A DNA stretch of 64,000 nucleotides from Streptomyces sp. NBRC 110611 (GTDB lineage Bacteria; Actinomycetota; Actinomycetes; Streptomycetales; Streptomycetaceae). The stretch is taken from assembly GCF_001590865.1 (NCBI RefSeq), contig NZ_BBUY01000001.1:323607-387606 (forward strand). Reading direction: 5' to 3'. Below are positions 53,037 through 62,704 of the stretch, in pieces. Every line of letters begins with the position of its first letter. Within the stretch, counting starts at the first letter, position 1. The translations under genes and the position numbers were made by a program. The notes beneath the pieces were generated by a model that saw only the letters and a list, made by a program, of their open reading frames with translations, was not told the DNA's origin and ran no database searches.

Positions 53037-54626
53037 GTGCCCCGTATACGTCCCCGCACCGCGTGGATGACCGGAGTCCTGACGACAGCCGTCGCTGCCG
53101 GCCTGCTCACGGCGGTTCCGGCACAGGCCGTTGTCGGTGACCCGGCCGACGGCCAGCTGTACGCATTCACCGCGAAGCTCAACATCGGCGACGGCAAGCG
53201 CAGCTGCACCGGCGCCTTGGTCGAGCAGCAGTGGGTGCTCACCGCCGCCAGTTGCTTCGCCGACGACCCCGCGCAGGGGCACAGCATCGCGGGCGGTGCG
53301 CCGAAGCTGAAGACGACGGCGACCGTCGGCCGCCCGAACCTCGCGAAGCCGACCGGTAGCGTGGTGAAGGTCGTCGAGCTCGTCCCGCGCGAGGACCGCG
53401 ACCTCGTCATGGCCAAGCTCGAAAAGCCGGTCATGGGCGTCACTCCGGTCAATGTCAGCTCTGCCGCACCCGCCAAGGGCGAAGAGCTGCGCGTCACCGG
53501 CTACGGCCGCACCAAGGACGAGTGGGTGCCCGGCCTTCTGCACACTGCCCGCTTCACCGTCGACACCGTGAACGCCACCACGCTCGGTCTCTCGGGCCGG
53601 GCCCCCGGCGCGGCCATCTGCAAGGGCGACACGGGCGGGCCGGCGTTCCGGGAGCGCGGCGGCCGGTTCGAGCTGGTCGGCGTCAACAGTCGCTCCATGC
53701 AAGGCGGCTGCTTCGGCAATGAGGACGAGACCCGCACGGACGCCGTCGACAGCCGCGTGGACGACGTCGCCAACTGGGTCGACCTGGTCTCCGCCCGCAC
53801 GCTCCTGCCTCGCAAGAACTGGGGTGACGCCGTGCATCTGGCGTCGGGCTACTTCACCAGCGACCCGGCCGACGGCAAGCGCCGCATGGATCTGTTCGTA
53901 GCCTGGAAGGACGGCTCCGCCAGCCTCTTCCGCGGTGCCGACCACGACGACCCGAAGTACCCGTTCTCCGCGGAGTACCAGCTCGAGGGCCCGGGCAGCT
54001 ACTGGACGAGGGCACGTGCCGTCACCGCCGGCCGCTACACCGACAGCGGCCGTGACGGCCTCACCGTTCGCTGGTCCACCGGCAAGCTCTCGACGTACAC
54101 CCATGTCGACGAGTTCGGGTTCCACGACGAGAAGACCCTCGCCTCCAGCGACTCGTGGAAGAACGCCCGTCTGATCACGTCCGGCCGCTTCACCGACAAC
54201 CCCCTTCGGGACGACCTGTTGGTCCTGTGGGAGGACGGCTCCACGTCCATGTACATCGACACCGGTGTCAACGGCGTCCGCAAGGAGAGCCAGTTGACCT
54301 GGGCGGACAAGGGCTGGAAGAACGCCGCACAGATCAGCGCGGGCGAGTTCACCGGCAAGAAGACCGCTGACCTCATGATCCGCTGGAAGGACGGCCAGAC
54401 CCAGGTCTTCCCGGGCGTCGACCCCTCCGGTTACCACAACGGCCGGGTCGGGATCACCAAGATCGGCTCGCACTGGAAGAACGCCTCGCAGATCACGGTT
54501 GGCTCCTTCACCAAGCCCAACGGCCGTCTCAACGACATCATGGTTCGCTGGAACACCACTGATCTCAGCTACCACCCCGGTATCGACAACAAGGGCACGC
54601 ACGGCGAAGTGCAGCTCGTGGGTTGA
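53037..54626 (+). CDS. Secreted trypsin-fold protein lacking catalytic His and Ser, with C-terminal propeller-like repeats
   Basis: 529 residues from GTG 53037. Signal peptide ends AVPAQA. The chymotrypsin-fold part (about 32-260) has QWVLTAASCF where active enzymes have TAAHC (Ser72 in place of His), the Asp-type DRDLVMAKL, and KGDTGGPAF where active enzymes have GDSGGP (Thr199 in place of Ser). The protein should therefore not cut peptides by the usual mechanism. The C-terminal about 250 residues hold five repeats with W-K-N-A and GxFT motifs (SGRFTDNPL, SAGEFTGKKTADLMIRW), like FG-GAP or tachylectin-type beta propellers, likely for binding. Confidence 0.85.
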   Translation: MPRIRPRTAWMTGVLTTAVAAGLLTAVPAQAVVGDPADGQLYAFTAKLNIGDGKRSCTGALVEQQWVLTAASCFADDPAQGHSIAGGAPKLKTTATVGRPNLAKPTGSVVKVVELVPREDRDLVMAKLEKPVMGVTPVNVSSAAPAKGEELRVTGYGRTKDEWVPGLLHTARFTVDTVNATTLGLSGRAPGAAICKGDTGGPAFRERGGRFELVGVNSRSMQGGCFGNEDETRTDAVDSRVDDVANWVDLVSARTLLPRKNWGDAVHLASGYFTSDPADGKRRMDLFVAWKDGSASLFRGADHDDPKYPFSAEYQLEGPGSYWTRARAVTAGRYTDSGRDGLTVRWSTGKLSTYTHVDEFGFHDEKTLASSDSWKNARLITSGRFTDNPLRDDLLVLWEDGSTSMYIDTGVNGVRKESQLTWADKGWKNAAQISAGEFTGKKTADLMIRWKDGQTQVFPGVDPSGYHNGRVGITKIGSHWKNASQITVGSFTKPNGRLNDIMVRWNTTDLSYHPGIDNKGTHGEVQLVG

Positions 54627-54752
54627 TCCGTCGCCGTCGCCGTTGCCGTCGCCTGAAACGGCGAGGGCACGGTCGGCGTCGGCGACTCCTGGGCGCGGGT
54701 GACAGGTCCCATTACTGCGGAGACGTTCCTTGGTGGGGGAGGGCGGTGGCTC

Positions 54753-55412
54753 TCAGTCGCCGAGTGCGAGTCGGATGCCGAAGGCGCCGATGACCGTGCC
54801 GGTGATCCGGTCGAGTAGTCGCCGGGCGGCAGCGCGTCGCAGGTGGTTGCGGAGTACTCGGGCGAAGGCGATCAGTGCGCAGGACCAGAGCACGGCCAGT
54901 ACGACGTGGACCGACGCGAGGAGTACGCCCATGGCGAGTTGGGACGCGCCGGGCGGGATGAACTGCGGCAGGACGGCGACGTAGAAGGCGCCCATTTTGG
55001 GGTTGAGCAGGTTGGTCACCGCGCCCTGGCGCCAGCCGCCGCGCAGCGTGTCCGGGGCGCTGCCTGTCCGGAGCCGGCCGGTTTCGTCGTCGACGTCTGC
55101 TTCCTCTGGAGCGGCCGGGCGGCGGCGGGCGGACCAGATCATCCGGGCGCCCATCCACACCAGGTAGGCGGCGCCCGCCCACCGGACGATCGCGTAGGCG
55201 AGGTGGGAAGCGGTCAACAGGGCGGTGATGCCCAGGGAGGTGAGCAGGCCCCAGGCCAGGGTTCCGGACTGGATGCCGAGGACCACACCCCAGGCACGAC
55301 GGCGGTGGCCGAGTGCCGCAGTACGCAATATGAGGGCGGTGTCCAGGCCGGGTGTGAGGGTGAGGAGTCCTACGACCACGGCGAACCCGCACAGGGCGGA
55401 AAGGTCGGTCAT
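54753..55412 (-). CDS. LysE/RhtB family amino-acid exporter
   Basis: 219 residues. Typical LysE start FAVVVGLLTLTPGLDTALIL, then the long loop RRRPAAPEEADVDDETG, and NLLNPKMGAFYVAVLPQFIP. Six hydrophobic segments fit the family. Such proteins export basic amino acids, homoserine or threonine. The final helix GAFGIRLALGD is normal. ATG 55412. No paired regulator (LysG-type) is nearby. Confidence 0.92.
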   Translation of the reverse strand: MTDLSALCGFAVVVGLLTLTPGLDTALILRTAALGHRRRAWGVVLGIQSGTLAWGLLTSLGITALLTASHLAYAIVRWAGAAYLVWMGARMIWSARRRPAAPEEADVDDETGRLRTGSAPDTLRGGWRQGAVTNLLNPKMGAFYVAVLPQFIPPGASQLAMGVLLASVHVVLAVLWSCALIAFARVLRNHLRRAAARRLLDRITGTVIGAFGIRLALGD

Positions 55413-55521
55413 GGCAGGTGAATCTACGGCCGTGAAGTGAAGAACTGCCAGTTTTTTGCCCGGAATCGGGCACGGGGGGTGTGGTGTGGTGTGTGCCGGG
55501 CCGGCTGCTCCTGGCTGGTTG

Positions 55522-56127
55522 TTACTCGGCGACCTCCTTGGGCGGGCTCATCCAGATGGTGTCCCCGCAGATGTTCATCTGGGCAGGCTTGCCCGCTTCG
55601 TCCCGGGCCGTTATCGGCTGGCCGTCACCGCGGTCGTGCGGTGCGGTGACCCAGGCCGTGTCGTTGCTGATCAGGCAGCCATGGGACGCGTTGGGGCCGT
55701 TGGGGCCGTTGGGGTTGTTGAGGGCGTTGCGGTCGTTGGGGGCGTGGGGCCGCGGGGGGCGGCTGTCGGAGTCCTTGTAGCGCAGCGGGGTGGTCAGTGT
55801 GCCGCCGCGTGGCAGGTCGATGGGTGCGGGCCGGCCGCGGCCCTTCGCGTCGGAAGAGGGGCCCTTGCCGATACGGACCTCGAGGCGCGGGAAGCCGCGG
55901 AAGGCGCAGGGTTCCGGCCCCTTGTTGGCGATGGACAGCGTCGCGTCGCGGTGCGTGCTGTGCGGCTTCTTCTTCAGCAGGGTGAGCTTCCAGCTCAGGC
56001 CCTTCGTCGTACAGGCCGCGTGCAGCGGCATCATCCGGGGCGAGCCGCCGCAGCCGACCAGTGCCAGACCGAGGGTGACGGTCAAAGTGAGCGCGGCCGT
56101 CGCCGCGACAAGTGAACGCCGACGCAC
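55522..56127 (-). CDS. DUF4232-type lipoprotein
   Basis: 201 residues from GTG 56127. Lipobox LALVGCG after RRRSLVAATAALTLTVT. The domain begins ACTTKGLSWKLTLL and includes ATLSIANKGPEPCAFRGFPR and the late CLISNDTAWVTA, NICGDTIWMSPP, giving four Cys for two disulfides, as in DUF4232. An unusual Asn/Pro/Gly insert (NDRNALNNPNGPNGPNAS) interrupts the domain and is encoded by repeated TTGGGGCCG-like units. Anchored outside the cell; role unknown. Confidence 0.85.
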   Translation of the reverse strand: MRRRSLVAATAALTLTVTLGLALVGCGGSPRMMPLHAACTTKGLSWKLTLLKKKPHSTHRDATLSIANKGPEPCAFRGFPRLEVRIGKGPSSDAKGRGRPAPIDLPRGGTLTTPLRYKDSDSRPPRPHAPNDRNALNNPNGPNGPNASHGCLISNDTAWVTAPHDRGDGQPITARDEAGKPAQMNICGDTIWMSPPKEVAE

Positions 56128-56254
56128 GAATTCCCCTGTTCGTTCCGTATAGGGCTTTCTGAAGCTTCCTGAAGCTTCCTGTCGATGAGGAAGGGATTCG
56201 AGCGTCTGGGGTTGCCTCTGTTGTCGCAGTGATCGGATCCGTGTTCGTGGCCTA

Positions 56255-57013
56255 TCAGTTGCTGTGTCGGTCGCTGTGCCGGTTGCTGCGGCGGTGGGCG
56301 TTCCACAGGGTGAGGGTGGTCAGGGTGAAGAACAGGAGGTTGGCGAGGCTGAGTTGGGCTCCCTGGAGGGGGACTCCCGCCGGCCCTGGAATGCCCTTGG
56401 CGAGGAGCTGGCCGATGAGGATGCAGACGAGGGGAGTGGCGGCGCCCATCCAGCGGGGGAAGGAAGTGGTGCCGCGCAGGATGGCGACGGCCATCCAGAG
56501 GGAGGCGGTGAGCCAGCAGGCCAGGAGAAGTGCGTAGGGGATGAAGAGGACGGTGGCGAAGTCGCCGGGGAGGGCGGTGAGGGGGGTGAGGGGGGTATGA
56601 GCGGGGGAGCCGGCGCCGGAGTCGTGGATGGCTTTGGCGGCCTGGCCCCAGTAGTAGAAGGAGCCGTGGACGAAGGGAGCGAGCACGAAGCCGGTGGCCA
56701 GGAGGAGGAACGGGGGGAGGGAGAGGAGGCGGCGGGCCGGGCGCAGGCCGCGGTAGAGGTGCCAGCAGGCGGCGAGGTAGAGCGGGCCGGTCAGCACGCC
56801 GAGCAGGGCGCCCCAGGCCAGGCGGGTGGTGGAGGCGGGCAGCATCGCGGCGAGGGAGTCGCCGGTGATGCCGTCGTAGGCGCCCAGGATCGGGTAGCGG
56901 TCCGGGGAGGCCATGGGCTTGCCCAGTAGGAGGATGTCGCCGACGAGCCAGGCGATGGAAGCCAGGATTCCGCAGATGCCCGCGAGGCGTGCCGTGCGTG
57001 CCGTGCGTGTCAT
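56255..57013 (-). CDS. Seven-helix membrane protein (DUF6796-like)
   Basis: 252 residues from ATG 57013. It starts RTARTARLAGICGILASIAW, with GDILLLGKPMASPDRYPILG and ACWHLYRGLRPA next. Hydrophobic segments number about seven. I believe this matches the DUF6796 group, but that is from memory. The His/Asn-rich tail (RRSNRHSDRHSN) is made by short tandem repeats. No operon partner is evident. Confidence 0.75.
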   Translation of the reverse strand: MTRTARTARLAGICGILASIAWLVGDILLLGKPMASPDRYPILGAYDGITGDSLAAMLPASTTRLAWGALLGVLTGPLYLAACWHLYRGLRPARRLLSLPPFLLLATGFVLAPFVHGSFYYWGQAAKAIHDSGAGSPAHTPLTPLTALPGDFATVLFIPYALLLACWLTASLWMAVAILRGTTSFPRWMGAATPLVCILIGQLLAKGIPGPAGVPLQGAQLSLANLLFFTLTTLTLWNAHRRSNRHSDRHSN

Positions 57014-57244
57014 GTGTCCCCCGTGGCATGCGAGGTGATGTTAGTTAGGTGACCCTAAGTTAACTGATCTTGAGGGGGTGAGGAAGGGGGAGGGGGCATC
57101 CTCTTGCGGCACCGAGCCGACTTACGGGGACGAGTCGGAAACGGGACAGGGCCGTGTCCGGGGCGCGGAGGGCGGGTCTCTAGGCTGGCCCGGCTCACAC
57201 AGCTCCATCCTTGAGCAGATGTCCGTCTACGGGGGAAGTAAGAG

Positions 57245-57676
57245 ATGTCCGAAAAGGCACGGCGACGGCTGCGGTCCAGCACGGTGATTCTGGGCAGCAT
57301 GGGCGCCCTGGCCGCCGCCCTGACGTCCTGCGGTTCCGAGCCCGACAAGCGATGCGTCGACCGCAACAGCTACGACGCCGTCAAGGGCTATCGCGTCGTG
57401 GACTCCGCGAAGTGTTCGGCGCGCGGCAATTCGTCCTCCGGCGCCGGCGGTACGAACGGCGGTACCGGCGGTTACGGCAAGAACGGCCGCGGGAGCGGAA
57501 CGGGCAAGCGGGCCATGGATGCCCAGTGGTATTACGACCCGAGCAGCAAGGGCGGCGCGTACGCCGACGCCGGGACCTTCAGCAAGGCCACCGCCGTCAA
57601 CCGCGGCGGCTTCGGCTGTTCGGGCTCGGGCTCGGGCAAGGGCTCGGGCGGTTCGCACGGCCGGATCGGCGGCTGA
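57245..57676 (+). CDS. Gly/Ser-rich lipoprotein upstream of the glutathionylspermidine-synthase-like gene
   Basis: 143 residues from ATG 57245 (GGGGGAAG upstream). Lipobox ALTSCG after SEKARRRLRSSTVILG. Mature part: two Cys (KRCVDRNSYDAVKG, SAKCSARGNSS), a long Gly/Ser/Asn stretch, then MDAQWYYDPSSKGGAYADAG and a last Cys (GFGCSGSGSG). It resembles lipoproteins that precede GspS-like genes in streptomycetes, suggesting a paired envelope function. The 100-bp gap to the next gene holds the GCAAR repeat. Confidence 0.8.
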   Translation: MSEKARRRLRSSTVILGSMGALAAALTSCGSEPDKRCVDRNSYDAVKGYRVVDSAKCSARGNSSSGAGGTNGGTGGYGKNGRGSGTGKRAMDAQWYYDPSSKGGAYADAGTFSKATAVNRGGFGCSGSGSGKGSGGSHGRIGG

Positions 57677-57710
57677 GCGAGCGGACGGACGGGCCGGCGG
57701 GCGAGGTGCG

Positions 57711-57745
57711 GCAAAGCAAGGCAAAGCAAAGCAAGGCAAAGCAAG
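57711..57745 (+). repeat. Seven tandem GCAAA/GCAAG pentamers
   Basis: GCAAA and GCAAG units occur seven times in a row, ending about 30 bases before ATG 57777. It is a low-complexity A-rich run in an otherwise GC-rich region, placed in the likely leader of the enzyme gene. Confidence 0.8.
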
Positions 57746-57776
57746 GAACGCGCGAGCGGCAAGGCAGAGCACGGTT

Positions 57777-58967
57777 ATGGAACGGCACACCATCGAGCCC
57801 CGCCCCGGCTGGCAACAGACCGTCGAGGCGCAGGGGCTGATCTACCCCCTCACCCGGTACCCCGACGACTCCCTCCGCCCCTACTGGGACGAGAGCGCGT
57901 ACTACTCCTTCACCCTCCCCGAGGTCGAGGCCCTGGAGGAGGTCGTCGAGGAGCTGCACGGTATGTGCCTGGCCGCGGCCGCGCACATCGTCGAGCAGGA
58001 CCGTTTCGCCGACCTCGGCATCGACGACCCCCGGCTGGCCGGACTGGTCGCCGAGTCCTGGCGCCGACGCGACGAACTCCCCTCCCTCTACGGGCGGTTC
58101 GACCTGCACTACGACGGCACCGGGCCGGCCAAGATGCTGGAGTACAACGCCGATACGCCGACCTCGTTGGTCGAGGCCGCCAGCCCGCAGTGGTTCTGGC
58201 TGGAGGAGCGCTTCCCCGGCGCCGACCAGTGGAACTCGCTGCATGAGCGGCTGGTGGCGGCCTGGCGGCGGCAGGCGGCGCTGCTGCCGCCCGGCGCGCC
58301 GCTGCACTTCGCGCACTCCTCGGGCGATGAGCTCGGTGAGGACCTCATGACCGTGGCCTATCTCGAGGAGACGGCGCGGCAGGCGGGCCTGGAGACGGTG
58401 GCGATTCCGGTGGAGGAGATCGGCTGGGACCGCCTGGCGGGCCGCTTCGTCGATCAGCGGCTGCGCTTCATACGGTCCTGCTTCAAGCTCTACCCGTGGG
58501 AGTGGCTGGCCACGGACGACTTCGGCCCGTACGTCCTGGACACGCTCGACAACGGCGGTGGTACCGGCTCCACCCTCTGGATCGAACCCGCCTGGAAGAT
58601 GCTGCTCTCCAACAAGGCGCTGCTGGCGGTCCTCTGGGAGCTGTATCCGGGACATCCGAACCTGCTGCCCGCCTACCTCGACGGCCCGCGCGAGCTGGCG
58701 CATACCGGTGGTTACGCGGCCAAGCCGCTGCTCGGGCGGGAGGGGGCGGGGGTGACGCTGCACGAGCCGGGGGCCGAGCCGGTACTGCGCGATCCCGGCG
58801 ATCCCTGCTGCTACCAGGAGCTGGCGCCGCTGCCGGACTTCGACGGCAACCGTGTGGTGCTCGGCGCCTGGGTCGTCGAGGACGAGGCGGCGGGGCTGGG
58901 CATCCGCGAGTCGGCGGGGCCGGTCACGGACGAGTACGCACGCTTCCTGCCGCATGTGATCCGCTGA
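57777..58967 (+). CDS. Glutathionylspermidine synthase-like ATP-grasp protein
   Basis: 396 residues from ATG 57777. The GSP_synth fold shows LHYDGTGPAKMLEYNADTPT, EDLMTVAYLEETARQAGLET and the ATP-binding IEPAWKMLLSNKALL, LAHTGGYAAKPLLGREGAGV and ELAPLPDFDGN (separate segments). Related enzymes join an amine to a peptide carboxylate. Streptomyces uses mycothiol, not glutathione, so the substrate here is probably another peptide or wall-derived compound. It forms a unit with the preceding lipoprotein gene. Confidence 0.88.
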   Translation: MERHTIEPRPGWQQTVEAQGLIYPLTRYPDDSLRPYWDESAYYSFTLPEVEALEEVVEELHGMCLAAAAHIVEQDRFADLGIDDPRLAGLVAESWRRRDELPSLYGRFDLHYDGTGPAKMLEYNADTPTSLVEAASPQWFWLEERFPGADQWNSLHERLVAAWRRQAALLPPGAPLHFAHSSGDELGEDLMTVAYLEETARQAGLETVAIPVEEIGWDRLAGRFVDQRLRFIRSCFKLYPWEWLATDDFGPYVLDTLDNGGGTGSTLWIEPAWKMLLSNKALLAVLWELYPGHPNLLPAYLDGPRELAHTGGYAAKPLLGREGAGVTLHEPGAEPVLRDPGDPCCYQELAPLPDFDGNRVVLGAWVVEDEAAGLGIRESAGPVTDEYARFLPHVIR

Positions 58968-59165
58968 GGCGCAGGGGCCCGGAGGCGCGGGAAACCGGGG
59001 GTGTGGCCATGCTGCTCGGATCCGGCCGTTGTCCGGCCCGGCCGTCGCTCATGGCGCAACGAGCGGCCAGGGCCTTTCTCGCCCGCCGGCCGCCCGCTGC
59101 ACGCTGCGGCCCCCTGTGATGCCGTTACGCCTCCGAGGCTCCACGCCTCCCGACCTCCCGTACGT

Positions 59166-60419
59166 CTATGCCTCCGCCACGTCCCATACATCCAATACGT
59201 CCCGGATCCGGGCCAGCCCCCAGTCCAGGTCCTCCTTGCTGATCATCAGTGGCGGGGCGATCCGGATCGTCGCGCCGTGGGTGTCCTTCACGAGCACGCC
59301 GCGCGTCATCAGCCTCTCGGACACCGCCCGCCCGGTGCCGCGGGACGGGTTGACGTCCACCCCCGCCCACAGTCCGCGGCCGCGCACCTCGTCCACCGCG
59401 CCGCCGCCCACCAGCAGCCCCAGCTCGCGGTGCAGATGCTCGCCCAACTCCGCCGCCCGCTGCTGGAATTCGCCGGTCCGCAGCATCGCGATGACCTCCA
59501 GGGCCACGGCGCAGGCGAGCGGATTGCCGCCGAAGGTCGAGCCGTGCTCGCCGGGCGCGAAGACGCCCAGGACCTCGCGGGAGGAGACCACCGCCGACAC
59601 CGGCACCACGCCGCCGCCCAGCGCTTTGCCCAGTACGTACATGTCGGGCACCACGCCCTCGTGCTCGCAGGCGAAGGTCCGGCCCGTACGCCCCAGGCCG
59701 GACTGGATCTCGTCGGCGATGAACAGCACGTTCCGGCGGCGGGTCAGCTCCCGCACACCCGCCAGATAGCCCGGCGGAGGCACCAGCACACCCGCCTCGC
59801 CCTGGATCGGCTCGAGGAGGACGGCGACCGTGTCGGCGTCGACGGCCGCCTCCACCGCGGTCAGGTCCCCGTACGGGACGATCTCGAAGCCGGGGGTGTA
59901 CGGGCCGAAGTCGGCGCGGGCCTCGGGGTCGGTGGAGAAGGAGATGATGGTGGTCGTGCGGCCGTGGAAGTTGTTGTCGGCGACGATGATCTTCGCTCGG
60001 CCGTCCGGGACGCCCTTGACCCGGTAGCCCCACTTACGGGCCGTCTTGATCGCCGTCTCGACCGCCTCGGCGCCGGTGTTCATGGGCAGTACCAGCTCCA
60101 TCCCGCACAGCTCGGCCAGCTGTGCGCAGAAGTCGCCGAACCGGTCGTGGTGGAAGGCGCGCGAGGTGAGGGTGACCCGTTCCAGCTGGGCCTTGGCGGC
60201 GTCGAGCAGGCGGCGGTTGCCGTGCCCGAAGTTCAGTGCGGAGTATCCGGCGAGCATGTCCAGGTAGCGCCGGCCCTCCGTGTCCGTCATCCAGGCGCCC
60301 TCGGCCGTGGCCACCACCAGGGGGAGTGGGCGGTAGTTGTGCGCGCTGTGCGCTTCGGCGGCGGCGATGGCGCTGATGGCGGTGATGGGGGCGATGCCGC
60401 GTTGTCCGGACGTCGTCAC
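59166..60419 (-). CDS. rocD: Ornithine--oxo-acid aminotransferase
   Basis: 417 residues from GTG 60419. PLP-dependent enzyme that moves the delta-amino group of ornithine to an oxo acid, giving glutamate semialdehyde. Motifs: LDMLAGYSALNFGHGN at the start of the core, MNTGAEAVETAIKTARKWGY, NNFHGRTTTIISFSTD, ADEIQSGLGRTGRTFACEHE and the PLP Lys in VLGKALGGGVVPVSA; EHGSTFGGNPLACAVA follows. It is divergent from trpS by about 200 bp. Upstream ATGs exist but add non-homologous residues. Confidence 0.93.
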   Translation of the reverse strand: MTTSGQRGIAPITAISAIAAAEAHSAHNYRPLPLVVATAEGAWMTDTEGRRYLDMLAGYSALNFGHGNRRLLDAAKAQLERVTLTSRAFHHDRFGDFCAQLAELCGMELVLPMNTGAEAVETAIKTARKWGYRVKGVPDGRAKIIVADNNFHGRTTTIISFSTDPEARADFGPYTPGFEIVPYGDLTAVEAAVDADTVAVLLEPIQGEAGVLVPPPGYLAGVRELTRRRNVLFIADEIQSGLGRTGRTFACEHEGVVPDMYVLGKALGGGVVPVSAVVSSREVLGVFAPGEHGSTFGGNPLACAVALEVIAMLRTGEFQQRAAELGEHLHRELGLLVGGGAVDEVRGRGLWAGVDVNPSRGTGRAVSERLMTRGVLVKDTHGATIRIAPPLMISKEDLDWGLARIRDVLDVWDVAEA

Positions 60420-60597
60420 CGTGACTCCGTTTCGGTAGCCGGTGTGGGGTGAGGGGTGAGGCATGTGGGAGTGATGCCGGGGTGATGCCGGGGTGTATGT
60501 GGCATATGCCCCGAAATGTCTCTTCATAGTGCCGCCATGGCGCCGCGCATGCGAGGCGTTCGGAAGCGGTGGCCCGCGGGCACCTGTTCCCCGGTAA

Positions 60598-61692
<1,095 letters not shown>

Positions 61693-61720
61693 CCGGACCG
61701 TCCGCGCGGTCCGCCCCGGG

Positions 61721-61785
61721 CGGGCCCTTACGAGCCTGCCGGGAAGGGCCTGCCGGGAAGAGCTTCTCGGGATCGTAAGGGCCCG
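61721..61785 (+). terminator. Long-loop stem after trpS
   Basis: CGGGCCCTTACGA (61721-61733) pairs perfectly with TCGTAAGGGCCCG (61773-61785). The 39-base loop has CCTGCCGGGAAG twice (61735-61746, 61749-61760) and an inner palindrome GAAGAGCTTC. Confidence 0.7.
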
Positions 61786-61944
61786 TACGAGGGTCCGGGG
61801 CCGGGTGCACTCCCCGTAGAGCGAGCGCACCCGGCACACTAAGAGCGTGCATGAGCGCGCCCGCACCGCCGCACAGCCCAGAACAGCCCGCACAGACATC
61901 AGCCGTCAGGCGTCAGGCATCAGTCGCTCAGGAGGGAGAACGCC

Positions 61945-62532
61945 GTGGGGACCGTAACGCTGGGCGTTTCGATCGCGGTCCCGGAGCCGTTCGGCAGCTT
62001 CCTCCAGCGGAAGCGCGAGAGCTTCGGGGACCCGGCCGCGCACGGCATCCCCACGCACATCACCCTCCTCCCGCCCACGGAGGTCGACGCGGACGCCCTC
62101 CCCGCCATCGAACGCCATCTGGCCGGGGTCGCGGCCGTCTCCCGCCCCTTCCCCCTCCGCCTGGAAGGCACCGACACCTTCCGCCCGCTCTCCCCGGTCG
62201 TCTTCGTCAAGGTCACCGAGGGCGAGGCGGGCTGCACCGCTCTCCAGGCCCGGGTCCGCGCGGCCTCCGGCCCGTGCGCCCGCGAGCTCCAGTTTCCCTA
62301 CCACCCGCACGTCACCATCGCGCACGGCATTCCCGAAGCCGCCATGGACCGTGCCCAGGCCGACCTCGGCGACTTCACCGCCACCTGGACGATCGGCGGT
62401 TTCGCCCTCTACGAACAGGGCCCCGACGCGGTCTGGCGCCTCGACCGCGAATACCCCTTCGCCGCCCCGTCCCCGGCCGCCGTTCCGCGTCAGCCCGCCG
62501 ACCTGACCCGCCCACCGGCACCGTTCCGCTGA
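61945..62532 (+). CDS. 2'-5' RNA ligase family (2H phosphoesterase) protein
   Basis: 195 residues from GTG 61945, with AGGAGGGAG upstream. Two HxT motifs define the 2H fold: THITLLPP (His38, Thr40) and HPHVTIAHG (His122, Thr124). Length fits the LigT/CPDase group, which handles 2',3'-cyclic phosphates. The C-terminal 25 residues are Pro/Arg-rich and disordered. It follows trpS after a terminator, so transcription is separate. Natural substrate unknown. Confidence 0.9.
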   Translation: MGTVTLGVSIAVPEPFGSFLQRKRESFGDPAAHGIPTHITLLPPTEVDADALPAIERHLAGVAAVSRPFPLRLEGTDTFRPLSPVVFVKVTEGEAGCTALQARVRAASGPCARELQFPYHPHVTIAHGIPEAAMDRAQADLGDFTATWTIGGFALYEQGPDAVWRLDREYPFAAPSPAAVPRQPADLTRPPAPFR

Positions 62533-62704
62533 CCTCACACTGACTCCACGCTGACTCCACACCGACGTCGCACCGACTGCGCGTCGACCCTGCCCGGGTA
62601 CCCCACACCGACGGGAGGGGAGACCCGGAGGCCGAGGCCTGGTCCACCCGGACCGCAGGGAACGCGCCCGAGCCTCCCCATCGACCGCTTCCGCCGTACG
62701 GGTA

